From assembly GCA_025964625.1 (NCBI GenBank), contig JAOPYL010000157.1, positions 1 to 49,238 of the forward strand: 49,238 nucleotides of DNA, given 5' to 3'. Numbering within the stretch: the first letter of the stretch is position 1; every line of letters begins with the position of its first letter. Made by a program: the position numbers and the translations under genes. The notes beneath the pieces were generated by a model, which was not told the DNA's origin, made no database searches, and saw only the letters and a program-made list of their open reading frames with translations. This document shows, piece by piece, positions 34,155 through 42,032 of this stretch. Source of the stretch: Actinoallomurus sp. (GTDB lineage: Bacteria > Actinomycetota > Actinomycetes > Streptosporangiales > Streptosporangiaceae).

Positions 34155-35678
34155 GTGACGGGAGCAGCGCCGCTGCGCGGCGAGTTCGACACGGTCGGCC
34201 AGGTCCTGGACGCGGCGGCCGGGCAGCACGCCGACCGTGAAGCGTACGTGGAGCCCGGCGGCTCCCGGATGACGTTCGCCGAATGGGCGCGAGCCTCCGC
34301 AGGACTCGCGGGTGTGCTCGCCGAGCGGGGGATCGGCCGGGGTGACGTCGTCGCGCTGATGCTGCCCTCCTCGATCGACTACGCGGTCTGCTACGCGGCC
34401 CTCGCCCGGCTCGGTGCGATCACGACCGGGCTCAACACCCGTCTCGGGCCCCAGGAGGTCGCCGGCATCCTGGACCAGGCCCGTCCGGCGCTGGTGATCC
34501 GCGACCCGCAGGCCGGGCCGGCGGGGCCGCCACCGGGGGTTCCGGTGCTGGAGCGCACCGAACTGGCCGGTGCCTATGACCATGCGGGGCCCGCGGCCCG
34601 CGCCGAGGTGTCGGCGTCGGACCCGGTCGTGGTGATCTGGACCAGCGGCACGACGGGGACCCCGAAGGGTGCCTGGTTCGACCACCGGAACCTCGCCGCG
34701 TCCGCCGCGGCGTCGGGCGTGATGAGCGCGCCGTACGACCGCCGGCTCGTTGCGACCCCGTTCGCCCACGCCGGCTATATGGCGAAGTTGTGGGACCAGC
34801 TGGCCTGGGGCACGACCGTGGTGATCTCGCCGGTGCCCTGGTCGGCGCCTGCCATGGCGCGCCTGCTGCGCGAGGAGCGGATCACCGTGGCCGGCGGCGT
34901 GCCGACGCAGTGGGCGAAGTTGCTCGAGGAACCGGACGACGGTCCGCTGCCGGACCTGCGGGTCGGCGTGTCCGCGACGGCTCCCGCGCCGCCCCAACTC
35001 GTGGAGCGCACCAGGAAGCGCCTCGGCGTGCCATTGGTGGTCCGGTACGCGATGACCGAGTCGCCGACGATCTGCGGCACCGAACCAGGCGATCCTCCGG
35101 AGACTCAGTTCCGTACCGTCGGCCGCCCGCAGGAGGGTGTCGAGGTGCTGGTCACCGACGACCAAGGGCGGCCGGTACCCGCCGGGGTGGTCGGCCGGGT
35201 CCGGGTGCGCGGCGGCTGCGTCATGCGCGGTTACTGGGGCCGGCCCGACCTTACCGCCGAGGTGCTCACCTCGGACGGCTGGCTGCTGACCGGCGACTTC
35301 GGCCGGATCACGCCGGACGGCAACCTGGTGCTGGCCGGCCGTGCCTCCGACCTTTACATTCGGGGCGGCTACAACGTCTATCCGCTCGAAGTAGAAAACG
35401 CGCTGTCCGAGCATCCCGGGGTGGCCAAGGTCGCGGTGGTCGGCACCCCGGCCCCGGTGATCGGCGAGATCGGTGTCGCCTTCGTCGTGCCCACCGACCC
35501 GGCCCGCCCGCCCGGCCGCGACGAACTCCGGGAATGGACCCGCGCCCGGCTCGCCGACTACAAGGCACCCGACCGCGTCGAGATCGTCGACAGCCTCCCG
35601 CTGACGCCCATGCTCAAGACGGACCGCATCGCCCTGCGCGAGGCCGCTGGTCGGGACGCGCGACGGGAAACGGCATGA
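34155..35678 (+). CDS. AMP-forming acyl-CoA ligase
   Basis: A 507-residue ANL ligase. VVVIWTSGTTGTPKGAWFDHRN is the P-loop, RYAMTESPTICG the second core motif, LLTGDFGRITPDGNLVLAGRASDLYIRGGYNVYPLEVENAL the hinge region, and the C-terminal catalytic Lys is in LPLTPMLKTDR. It is not close to the ligase in the dioxygenase operon. Sitting after the ring-cleavage genes, it may activate the carboxylic acid released by the C-C hydrolase for beta-oxidation by the split dehydrogenase. GTG start with GGAG seven bases upstream. Confidence 0.9.
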   Translation: MTGAAPLRGEFDTVGQVLDAAAGQHADREAYVEPGGSRMTFAEWARASAGLAGVLAERGIGRGDVVALMLPSSIDYAVCYAALARLGAITTGLNTRLGPQEVAGILDQARPALVIRDPQAGPAGPPPGVPVLERTELAGAYDHAGPAARAEVSASDPVVVIWTSGTTGTPKGAWFDHRNLAASAAASGVMSAPYDRRLVATPFAHAGYMAKLWDQLAWGTTVVISPVPWSAPAMARLLREERITVAGGVPTQWAKLLEEPDDGPLPDLRVGVSATAPAPPQLVERTRKRLGVPLVVRYAMTESPTICGTEPGDPPETQFRTVGRPQEGVEVLVTDDQGRPVPAGVVGRVRVRGGCVMRGYWGRPDLTAEVLTSDGWLLTGDFGRITPDGNLVLAGRASDLYIRGGYNVYPLEVENALSEHPGVAKVAVVGTPAPVIGEIGVAFVVPTDPARPPGRDELREWTRARLADYKAPDRVEIVDSLPLTPMLKTDRIALREAAGRDARRETA

Positions 35679-35696
35679 GCCGCCCCGTACGGGCCC

Positions 35697-36779
35697 TCAG
35701 AACTCGATCTTGATGGTCTCGTCGCCGTCCCAGCCCGGTTCGGGCAGCGACTGGCAGCCGAGGATGTAGCCCTCGGCCACGTCGTCCTCGCCGAGCACCT
35801 CATTGTGCTTCATGGTGACCCGGCCTTGGAGCAGGGTGGCCTGGCAGGCCCCGCACTCACCGTCCCGGCAGGAGTAGGGGGCGTCGATCCCCTTGCCGAG
35901 CAGGAAGTCGACCAGGGGAGTGGTGGCAGGCCAGTCGAGGGCGTGCGTCCGGCCGCCTACCGCCACCTCCAACGGCACGGTCATCGTGCCTTCCCCCAGG
36001 CCATCGGGGGCGTCGTCCGGCTGCGGCGCCGGCGCTTCGGCGAACGGGTCGCCGGACAGTGAGGTGAAGACCTCCATGTGCACGGCCGCCTTTGGCATGC
36101 CGGGAGAGGACAGCGCGTCGGCCACGGCGGCCATGAACGGGGCCGGTCCGCAGACGAAACTCTCGTATCCGGCGAACGGCGCGGCCAGCGCTTGGAGCTG
36201 CGTCCGGCTGGGCAGGCCCTGCAGGGACTCCAGCCAGTGGATCACGGTGAGCCGATGCGGGTGACGGGCGGCGAGGGTGGCGAGCTGCTCGCGGAAGATC
36301 ACGGAGGACTGGTCGCGGTTGGCGTAGATGAGGACGATCTTCCCGGATCCCGCGGCGAGGGCGGACTTCACGATCGAGATCACCGGGGTGATGCCGCTGC
36401 CACCGGCGAACATCAGCAAATGGGCGTCCAGGTCCTTGGGGGTGAACACTCCGCTGGGCGGCAGCACCTCGATCTCCGTACCCGCGTGGACGTTGTCGCA
36501 GAGCCAGTTCGAGCCATAGCCGTCGGCCGTGCGCTTCACCGTGACCGAGAGGTCGTCGCCCTGGTGCGGCGAGCTGGCGATGGAGTAGCAGCGGGCGACC
36601 GATCCGGTCCGTTCGCTGGGCACCCGGAGGGTGAGGAACTGCCCCGGTCGGTAGGCGAAACGTTCCCGGTCGGCCTCGGGCACCTCGAACACCAGGGACC
36701 TGGCATCGGACGTCTCCTCGATCACGCGCGAGACGCGCAGTATCCGGGAGCGGCCCTGCCCGTTGGTCGAGGTCATCAT
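35697..36779 (-). CDS. Oxygenase reductase: FAD, NAD and plant-type [2Fe-2S] domains (KshB/PaaE-like)
   Basis: A 360-residue three-domain electron-transfer protein. The FAD site is RCYSIAS (63-69), the pyridine nucleotide site GGSGITP (126-132), and the C-terminal ferredoxin has Cys 304, 309, 312 and 342. This order is that of KshB and PaaE. It is the natural NADH-to-Rieske electron donor for the dioxygenase, which has no ferredoxin gene of its own nearby. Two adjacent ATG codons could start it. It converges on the ligase operon and has its own operator copies. Confidence 0.92.
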   Translation of the reverse strand: MMTSTNGQGRSRILRVSRVIEETSDARSLVFEVPEADRERFAYRPGQFLTLRVPSERTGSVARCYSIASSPHQGDDLSVTVKRTADGYGSNWLCDNVHAGTEIEVLPPSGVFTPKDLDAHLLMFAGGSGITPVISIVKSALAAGSGKIVLIYANRDQSSVIFREQLATLAARHPHRLTVIHWLESLQGLPSRTQLQALAAPFAGYESFVCGPAPFMAAVADALSSPGMPKAAVHMEVFTSLSGDPFAEAPAPQPDDAPDGLGEGTMTVPLEVAVGGRTHALDWPATTPLVDFLLGKGIDAPYSCRDGECGACQATLLQGRVTMKHNEVLGEDDVAEGYILGCQSLPEPGWDGDETIKIEF

Positions 36780-36818
36780 TCACGTCCTGTCTCGCTGGCG
36801 GCGCCGTTGCCGATCTGA

Positions 36819-36837
36819 TGTGTACTACTCGTCAGAA
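36819..36837 (+). promoter_or_regulatory. Regional operator copy near reductase start
   Basis: TGTGTAC-TACTC-GTCAGAA, a full match to the consensus. The right part is also a perfect palindrome ACTCGT-CAGA-ACGAGT (36827-36842), the most symmetric copy in the window. It lies 40 bases upstream of the reductase ATG. Confidence 0.65.
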
Positions 36838-36908
36838 CGAGTGGGGCTGCACTGCCGGGGATCAGCCCGAGTGCTCTCCGAAACCGGGATGTCCGACGGG
36901 CGAATCGA

Positions 36909-36927
36909 CGTGTACATGATGTCAGAA
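36909..36927 (+). promoter_or_regulatory. Second regional operator copy in the same gap
   Basis: CGTGTAC-ATGAT-GTCAGAA, 13 of 14 half-site bases as in the best copies. It has no recognised gene on its right within reach except the end of the regulator gene, so it may assist the copy at 36819 or serve an unannotated transcript. Confidence 0.55.
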
Positions 36928-37013
36928 ACGCCGTTGCCAGGACAACGTGGGGAAACACACACCGATACGGTAAGGGCCGACGGCCTCCTGGCCTTGGCCG
37001 GTCAGCGGAGTGA

Positions 37014-38363
37014 CTAGCGGGCAGGGCCGGGGTTGTACAGACCCCGCTCCATCACGCGGGCGATGAGTTCGACGACGTCGTCGGCGGGGCGGTCGGCGTC
37101 CTGCTCCAGCGCCGCCTCGGGGATCCGTTCAAGCAGCGCGCCCTGGATGACGGCCGCCACGTCGGGGTCGAGCGGGTGCGGCCGGTCCACCCGGGCAAGT
37201 ACGGCCAGCGCCGCGACATGCATGTCCCGTGTCACCCTGCGGACCACGCTGAGCAGACGGGGATCCTCTGACGTGCCCTCAAGCCAGGCGCGCATGATCC
37301 CGAGATAACGGGCGTGGAAGTGCAGATAGTCGGCCAGCCAGTCGCGCAGCTGTGCCTCGCCGTCCCCACTGGGGTCGATGACGGCGAACCTGTCCACCAG
37401 GTCGCGCATGTCCTTGGCGCACTCGCGGGTCAGCTGCAGCAGCAGGTCGAGCTTCTCATCGAAGTACTTGTAGAACGTGCCACGTGCGAAGCCCGCCTCG
37501 GCGACGACGTTGTCCACGCCGGTGCCGTGGTATCCGCGCTCCGCGAACAGCTTGGCGCCCGCGTCGATCAGTTGTCGCACCGTGGCCGCCGCGCGGGGGC
37601 GCAGTCCGGCCAGCCGGTCGGGTACCTCCGGTGCCTCGTCCTGCGATTCCGCCGCGGCGTCCGGGTGCGGGGTCCTGGCCTTGCGCTGCGGCATGTCGAC
37701 GACGTCGAAGACCTCGCGCGGGGTGTCGGGAAAGAGCATCAGCTGGACGAACACCGCCAGGCCGTCCAGCAGCTGGTCGGCGGTCAGCGCCGGCGTGTAG
37801 CCCATGTGCCGGAAGTAGTTGAACCGGTGTACGGCGCTGGAGAGGGCCACGGCCGCGTCCAGTGGGTCGAGGCCGGAGATCTCCGAAGACTCCAGGCGGC
37901 GCGCGATCCTGGCGTTATAGGACCGGGAGAATTCGGCGACCAGTGGCCGGACGTTCGTCCCCGGGGTGTCGACGTTGGCCCACTGGACGAACATCGTGGC
38001 GTACTTGTCGTACACGTAGGCCCACTCGCCGAGCCACCAGTGCAGGTTGTCGAAGCCGAGCCGGGTCGGCCCGAGCGGACCGATCCGCCGGACCACGCGC
38101 ATCAGGGCGCTGCCACACTCGTCCAGCAGCTCGACGAAGATCTGCTCCTTGCTCTCGAAGTACTGGTAGAGCGTGGAACGGGAGGTGCCGGCCGCCTTGG
38201 CGATGGCGTCCACCGAGGTCGCGTGGAATCCCTGGGACTCGAACAGCCGGAGCGTCTCCTCGACGATCCTCTGCCGTGTGCGCGCGCCTCGCTGACCCAC
38301 CACTAGGCTGGTGGGTCCGTAGCCCTCGCGCCGGAGAGTCTCGTTTTCTGACTGTGTGGCCAT
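37014..38363 (-). CDS. Tandem TetR-family transcriptional regulator (two TetR modules)
   Basis: A 449-residue protein with two complete TetR DNA-binding domains. Helix-turn-helix 1 spans about residues 30-76 (SVDAIAKAAGTSRSTLYQYF) and helix-turn-helix 2 about 260-307 (GVDNVVAEAGFARGTFYKYF), each followed by its own ligand-binding helical domain; a Pro/Glu-rich linker (about 212-255) joins them. Usual TetR proteins are about 200 residues. Mycobacterial Mce3R is a known tandem example, linked to lipid catabolism. One chain with two different readers would suit an asymmetric operator such as the element repeated here. It is the only regulator gene in the window and follows two MaoC genes in one operon. 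Confidence 0.93.
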   Translation of the reverse strand: MATQSENETLRREGYGPTSLVVGQRGARTRQRIVEETLRLFESQGFHATSVDAIAKAAGTSRSTLYQYFESKEQIFVELLDECGSALMRVVRRIGPLGPTRLGFDNLHWWLGEWAYVYDKYATMFVQWANVDTPGTNVRPLVAEFSRSYNARIARRLESSEISGLDPLDAAVALSSAVHRFNYFRHMGYTPALTADQLLDGLAVFVQLMLFPDTPREVFDVVDMPQRKARTPHPDAAAESQDEAPEVPDRLAGLRPRAAATVRQLIDAGAKLFAERGYHGTGVDNVVAEAGFARGTFYKYFDEKLDLLLQLTRECAKDMRDLVDRFAVIDPSGDGEAQLRDWLADYLHFHARYLGIMRAWLEGTSEDPRLLSVVRRVTRDMHVAALAVLARVDRPHPLDPDVAAVIQGALLERIPEAALEQDADRPADDVVELIARVMERGLYNPGPAR

Positions 38364-38381
38364 CAGACGTCAGGGTAACGG

Positions 38382-38804
38382 CTAGGTGGCCAGCAGGAAA
38401 TCCGCCGACGCACTGACCGCGACGCCGCCGTTACTCCGGGTCGCCGTCAGGCCGGTCGTGACCAGCCAGCCGTCGGCCCGCCGCTCGACCGCCGTGACCT
38501 CCCCGGAGCAGGTGAGCACGTCGCCCGGCCAGACCTGCTCCTGGAAGCGGACCCCGAAACGGCGGACGTTCCGTGCGCCGAGCCAGTCCACGGCGTAGGA
38601 GGCCAGTAGCGCGGCGGAGTGCATACCCTGCGAGAACACCGACGGATAGCCGGCGGAGCGTGCGAGGGTGTCGTCGTAGTGCATCGGGTTGAAGTCCCCG
38701 GAGGCGCCGGCGTACCGGGCGAACATCCGCGTGGTCAGCGGGCCGAAGTCCCGGGCGGGGGCCTGCGCGCCGACGTCGAGTGGGGGACGGCCGATGTCGG
38801 TCAT
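38382..38804 (-). CDS. MaoC-fold enoyl-CoA hydratase subunit
   Basis: A 140-residue single hot-dog protein with the hydratase-2 motif: Asp 37 and His 42 in GDFNPMHYDD, then GYPSVFSQGMHSAALLASY. It should be the catalytic half of a heterodimeric (R)-type enoyl-CoA hydratase, as in HadAB or ChsH1-ChsH2 systems. The other half is the gene whose stop overlaps its ATG. The regulator gene begins 18 bases after its stop. Confidence 0.9.
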   Translation of the reverse strand: MTDIGRPPLDVGAQAPARDFGPLTTRMFARYAGASGDFNPMHYDDTLARSAGYPSVFSQGMHSAALLASYAVDWLGARNVRRFGVRFQEQVWPGDVLTCSGEVTAVERRADGWLVTTGLTATRSNGGVAVSASADFLLAT

Positions 38805-39235
38805 GCGGCACCTTCCTGCCGTGGCGCGGTCTCGATGAGGGTAGAGCGGCCCTCGGCGACGAGCGTCCCGTCCTCGGCCCGGTATTCGGTCACCACGACG
38901 GCGAACCGCATCAGGCCACCTCGCTTGCCCGGCTTCTCGTACCGGTCCTCGATCCGCTCGATGGCCCTGAGTACCTGGCCGGCCTGGGGCGGCGGCCCGT
39001 GGAAGACGTACTCCTGCTGGCCGTGCAGCAGGCGTCTGCGGTCGAAACCCACGTTCACCCGGGCGCCATCGGGTGCCCAGAGCGCCCCACTGGTCAGGAA
39101 GGTCGGCGGCACGATGGCGTCCGGTCCCCGGTAGGCCGGGTCCTCGGACTGCATCGCGGCCGCGAACTCCTGGATCTTCCCGCGCTCAACGACCACCTCG
39201 TACTCGGTGCCGTGAGCGCCCACCGGCGCGTCCAT
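38801..39235 (-). CDS. FAS1-like dehydratase / MaoC N-terminal-type subunit
   Basis: A 144-residue hot-dog protein of the FAS1-like dehydratase type. It has IQEFAAAMQSEDPAYRG at the start, PPTFLTSGALWAPDGARVNVGFDRRRLLHGQQEYVFHGPPPQAGQVL in the middle, and lacks the Asp-x4-His catalytic loop, as non-catalytic partners do. Together with the next gene it makes a heterodimer. GAGGGAG precedes the ATG. First gene of the operon ending with the tandem TetR regulator, so hydratase and regulator are co-expressed. Confidence 0.88.
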   Translation of the reverse strand: MDAPVGAHGTEYEVVVERGKIQEFAAAMQSEDPAYRGPDAIVPPTFLTSGALWAPDGARVNVGFDRRRLLHGQQEYVFHGPPPQAGQVLRAIERIEDRYEKPGKRGGLMRFAVVVTEYRAEDGTLVAEGRSTLIETAPRQEGAA

Positions 39236-39271
39236 CGCTACTCCCTCGCGTTGCGTCTCCGGTGAAACCTG

Positions 39272-39290
39272 GCGTGACGTGACGTCAGAA
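39272..39290 (+). promoter_or_regulatory. Regional operator copy, MaoC-regulator operon side
   Basis: GCGTGAC-GTGAC-GTCAGAA, 36 bases upstream of the FAS1-like gene start. It includes TGACGTCA, a perfect palindrome. It would allow autoregulation of the tandem TetR gene. Confidence 0.55.
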
Positions 39291-39345
39291 CGGTGTGATC
39301 GCGTTGGGCCGCTTCGTCAAGCACAAACTAACAGAGAAGCTTTTC

Positions 39346-39370
39346 ATCTGCTACTAACCTGGTTGCAGAT
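39346..39370. repeat. Inverted repeat in the divergent promoter region
   Basis: ATCTGC (39346-39351) and GCAGAT (39365-39370) flank a small palindrome AACC-T-GGTT (39356-39364). The region is AT-richer than its surroundings. It may be a site for a second regulator; nothing else supports that. Confidence 0.4.
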
Positions 39371-39390
39371 TAGTGACGCTACTGTCAGAA
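39371..39390 (+). promoter_or_regulatory. Regional operator copy, dehydrogenase operon side
   Basis: TAGTGAC, six bases, then GTCAGAA: the right half is exact, the left keeps GAC, and the spacing is six rather than five. It lies 34 bases before the aldehyde dehydrogenase GTG. Confidence 0.5.
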
Positions 39391-39424
39391 TACTCGTGTA
39401 GGCGACTCAAGCGGAGGAGCTGGT

Positions 39425-40867
39425 GTGGGGGAACACGCTTTCATCGGCGGTGGCTGGCGCCCGTCCTCGGCGGCCGCCACCATCGAGGTTCGCTCTCCGG
39501 CCACTGACCAGGTGGTCGGCACCGTGCCGGACGCGACGGCCGCCGATGTAGACGCCGCCGTGGCCGCTGCGCGCGCCGCGTTCGACGATGGTTCATGGCC
39601 GAGCACGAGCCCGGAGCACCGGGCCGATGTGCTCGGCCGGTTCGGTAAGGCGCTCAAGGCCCGCTCGGATGAACTGATCGCCCTGATCTCCGACGAGGTC
39701 GGCTCGCCGCGCACCTGGGCACGCACCGGGCAGCTCGCCACCGCTCTCGGCGTCTTCCGGGCCTACCGAGGCCTCGCCGCCTCCTACCCCTGGACCGAGA
39801 CCAGGCCCGGCGTGTTCGGAAACGACGTCCGGGTCCGCGCGCTGCCGGCCGGGGTGGTCGGCGCGATCGTGCCGTGGAACGCGCCTTTGTTCAGCGCCGC
39901 GCTGAAGGTCGCGCCCGCGCTCGCGGCGGGCTGCACGGTCGTGCTCAAGCCGTCCCCCGAGGCCCCGCTGTCCGCCTTCGTGCTGGCGGAGATCGCCGCC
40001 GAGATCGGATTGCCCGACGGCGTGCTCAACGTGGTGGCCGGCGGCGCCGAGGCCGGCGAGTGTCTGGTCCGCGATCCTCGCGTCGACAAGATCAGCTTTA
40101 CCGGCTCCACGGCCGTCGGCCGGCGGATCGGGGCGCTGTGCGGCCAGGACATGCGCCGCGCCACGCTCGAACTGGGCGGCAAGTCCGCGGCCGTACTGCT
40201 CGACGACGTGCGGTTGGACGAGCACACCGTCGGCCGGCTCGTCGCCGGGGCGATGGACAACAGCGGGCAGATCTGCATGGCGCTCGGCCGGATCCTGGCG
40301 CCGCGCTCCCGCTACGCGGAGGTGGTCGACGCGCTCGGCGCCGCCGTCGCGGCGCTGCGGGTCGGCGACCCGGCGGATCCCGCCACCGAGCTCGGCCCGG
40401 TCATCTCCGAACGGTCGCGGGACCGCGTCGAGGGCCACGTCCGGAGGGCGCTGTCCGACGGAGCCCGCATCGTCACCGGCGGCGATCGGCCTGCCGGCCT
40501 GGAGCGCGGCTGGTATCTGCGGCCGACGGTTCTGGCCGACGTGGACAACCGGATGACGATCGCCCGGGAGGAGATCTTCGGCCCCGTCGCGACCGTCATC
40601 CCGTACGACTCCCAAGACGAGGCGGTCACCATCGCCAACGACTCCGACTATGGGCTGGCGGGAGCCGTCTGGACGGCGGATCCGGCCAGGGGTGAGGCCG
40701 TCGCGGCCCGGCTGCGGGCCGGGTCGGTAGCGGTCAACTCCTCGGCGCCGATGGACCTCGGCAGCCCGTTCGGCGGGATCGGCGCCTCCGGGATCGGCCG
40801 CGAGGGCGGCCCCGAGGGAATCGCCGCCTACGTCGAGACCCAGTCGATCATCCTGCCCGCACACTGA
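39425..40867 (+). CDS. Aldehyde dehydrogenase
   Basis: A 480-residue aldehyde dehydrogenase, with Asn 152 in PWNAP, FTGSTAVGRRIG for the cofactor, base Glu 249 in LELGGKSAA, nucleophile Cys 284 in NSGQICMALGR and EIFGPVATVIPY. It is about as different from the other aldehyde dehydrogenase as family members usually are. It is followed at once by an alcohol dehydrogenase and a P450, implying a chain hydroxylation, alcohol, aldehyde, acid. GTG with GGAGGAG upstream. Confidence 0.92.
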   Translation: MGEHAFIGGGWRPSSAAATIEVRSPATDQVVGTVPDATAADVDAAVAAARAAFDDGSWPSTSPEHRADVLGRFGKALKARSDELIALISDEVGSPRTWARTGQLATALGVFRAYRGLAASYPWTETRPGVFGNDVRVRALPAGVVGAIVPWNAPLFSAALKVAPALAAGCTVVLKPSPEAPLSAFVLAEIAAEIGLPDGVLNVVAGGAEAGECLVRDPRVDKISFTGSTAVGRRIGALCGQDMRRATLELGGKSAAVLLDDVRLDEHTVGRLVAGAMDNSGQICMALGRILAPRSRYAEVVDALGAAVAALRVGDPADPATELGPVISERSRDRVEGHVRRALSDGARIVTGGDRPAGLERGWYLRPTVLADVDNRMTIAREEIFGPVATVIPYDSQDEAVTIANDSDYGLAGAVWTADPARGEAVAARLRAGSVAVNSSAPMDLGSPFGGIGASGIGREGGPEGIAAYVETQSIILPAH

Positions 40868-40882
40868 TCAGGAGGACCATTC

Positions 40883-42004
40883 GTGGAGACTCTCGCCGCG
40901 GTGCTCTGGGAGCGCCGAGCACGGTGGTCGGTCGAGCCCATCGAGCTCGACCCACCGGGCCCGCAGGAGGTGCTCGTCGAGCTGCACGCCTCGGGCATGT
41001 GCCACTCCGACGAGCACATCGTGACCGGGGACATGCCGTTTCGGCTGCCGTGCATCGGCGGGCATGAGGGCGCCGGCGTGGTGAAGGAGGTCGGCTCCCA
41101 GGTGACGTCCCTGGAGCAGGGCGACCACGTGGTGTTCGGGTTCATGCCCTCGTGCGGCCGCTGCCCGTCCTGCTCGACCGGCCACCAGAGCCTGTGCGAC
41201 CTTGGGGCGCGACTGTACTCGGGACGCCAGATCGCCGACGGCACCGCCCGGCACCATGCCCGTGGTCAGGACCTGTCCACCGCGTGCCTCGTCGGTTCCT
41301 TCGCCTACCACACGGTCGCCAACGAGGCCAGCTGCGTGAAGGTCGACCCGGCCGTACCGCTCGACCGGGCGTGCCTGCTGGGCTGCGGGTTCATCACCGG
41401 TTGGGGATCGGCCGTCTACGCCGCCGAGGTCCGGCCCGGTGACACCGTGGCCGTCGCGGGCGTCGGCGGCATCGGCGCCGCTGCCATCCAGGGCGCCAAA
41501 CTCGCCGGCGCCAGAGTCATCGTGGCCATCGACCCGGCCGCGGAGAAGAAGGAACAGGCGCTGACGATGGGGGCGACTCATGTGGCCGGCTCCTGGGACG
41601 AGGCGCCCTCGGTGGTCGAGGACGCGACGTGGAACCGAGGCGTGGACAAGTTCATCTGCACCATGGGGGTCGGGGACGGCGCACTGGTCGCGCGGGCGCT
41701 GGCGATGACGGCCAAGCGCGGCCGGCTCGTCGTGACCAACATCCACCCGATGGCGGAGAACTCGATCAGCGTCAACCTGATGGACCTGACGCTGAGTGAG
41801 AAGCAGATCGTCGGCAGCCTGTACGGCTCCGCGAACCCGCGGGCCGACATCCCGAAACTGCTCGAGCTGTGGAGCTCCGGCCAGGTCGACCTGGATGCCA
41901 TCGTGTCCAGGACCTACCCGCTCGAAGGCATCAACGACGGCTACGCCGACATGCGCACCGGTCGCTTCCTGCGCGGGGTACTGCGCTACCCGGCCGCCGG
42001 TTGA
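40883..42004 (+). CDS. NDMA-dependent zinc alcohol dehydrogenase (mycofactocin-associated type)
   Basis: A 373-residue zinc-containing MDR alcohol dehydrogenase. Catalytic zinc: Cys 40, His 61-Glu 62 and the Cys in LLGCGFITGWGSAV; structural zinc: Cys 91, 94, 97 and 105. The Rossmann motif is AGVGGIGAAAIQGAKLAG. Overall it matches the actinobacterial group with bound NAD that needs NDMA or mycofactocin as electron acceptor (TIGR03989). No mycofactocin biosynthesis gene lies in this window, so the cofactor must come from elsewhere. GTG start with AGGAGG. Confidence 0.9.
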   Translation: METLAAVLWERRARWSVEPIELDPPGPQEVLVELHASGMCHSDEHIVTGDMPFRLPCIGGHEGAGVVKEVGSQVTSLEQGDHVVFGFMPSCGRCPSCSTGHQSLCDLGARLYSGRQIADGTARHHARGQDLSTACLVGSFAYHTVANEASCVKVDPAVPLDRACLLGCGFITGWGSAVYAAEVRPGDTVAVAGVGGIGAAAIQGAKLAGARVIVAIDPAAEKKEQALTMGATHVAGSWDEAPSVVEDATWNRGVDKFICTMGVGDGALVARALAMTAKRGRLVVTNIHPMAENSISVNLMDLTLSEKQIVGSLYGSANPRADIPKLLELWSSGQVDLDAIVSRTYPLEGINDGYADMRTGRFLRGVLRYPAAG

Positions 42005-42032
42005 ACCGGCCACGACGAGGAGATCTCGCGAG

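Larger units (their letters stand above)
36780..37013. other. Gene-free control region with two operator copies
   Basis: This 234-base stretch, the longest without a gene, carries two copies of the regional operator 90 bases apart. Only the first is near a known start (the reductase). A plus-strand frame of 84 codons crosses it (36763-37017) but its composition is not gene-like and it lacks a ribosome site. A short untranslated transcript from the second copy is possible; I see no other structure. Confidence 0.5.

Noticed and set aside
36763-37017. An 84-codon plus-strand gene in the control region
   Set aside because: No ribosome site, no codon-position bias, overlap with the reductase start, and two operator copies inside it.
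38346-38364. An operator copy over the regulator's own start codon
   Set aside because: GTCAGAA occurs within codons 4-6 of the tandem TetR gene, but its partner half reads GATGGCC and matches poorly, so I treat it as chance coding sequence.
1-39424. A KstR/KstR2 steroid regulon
   Set aside because: The regional element does not match the KstR (AAC-N2-GTT core) or KstR2 (CAAG-N2-CTTG core) patterns, and no kshA, kstD or hsaC-type two-module gene is present. The single AACC-T-GGTT at 39356 has different spacing.
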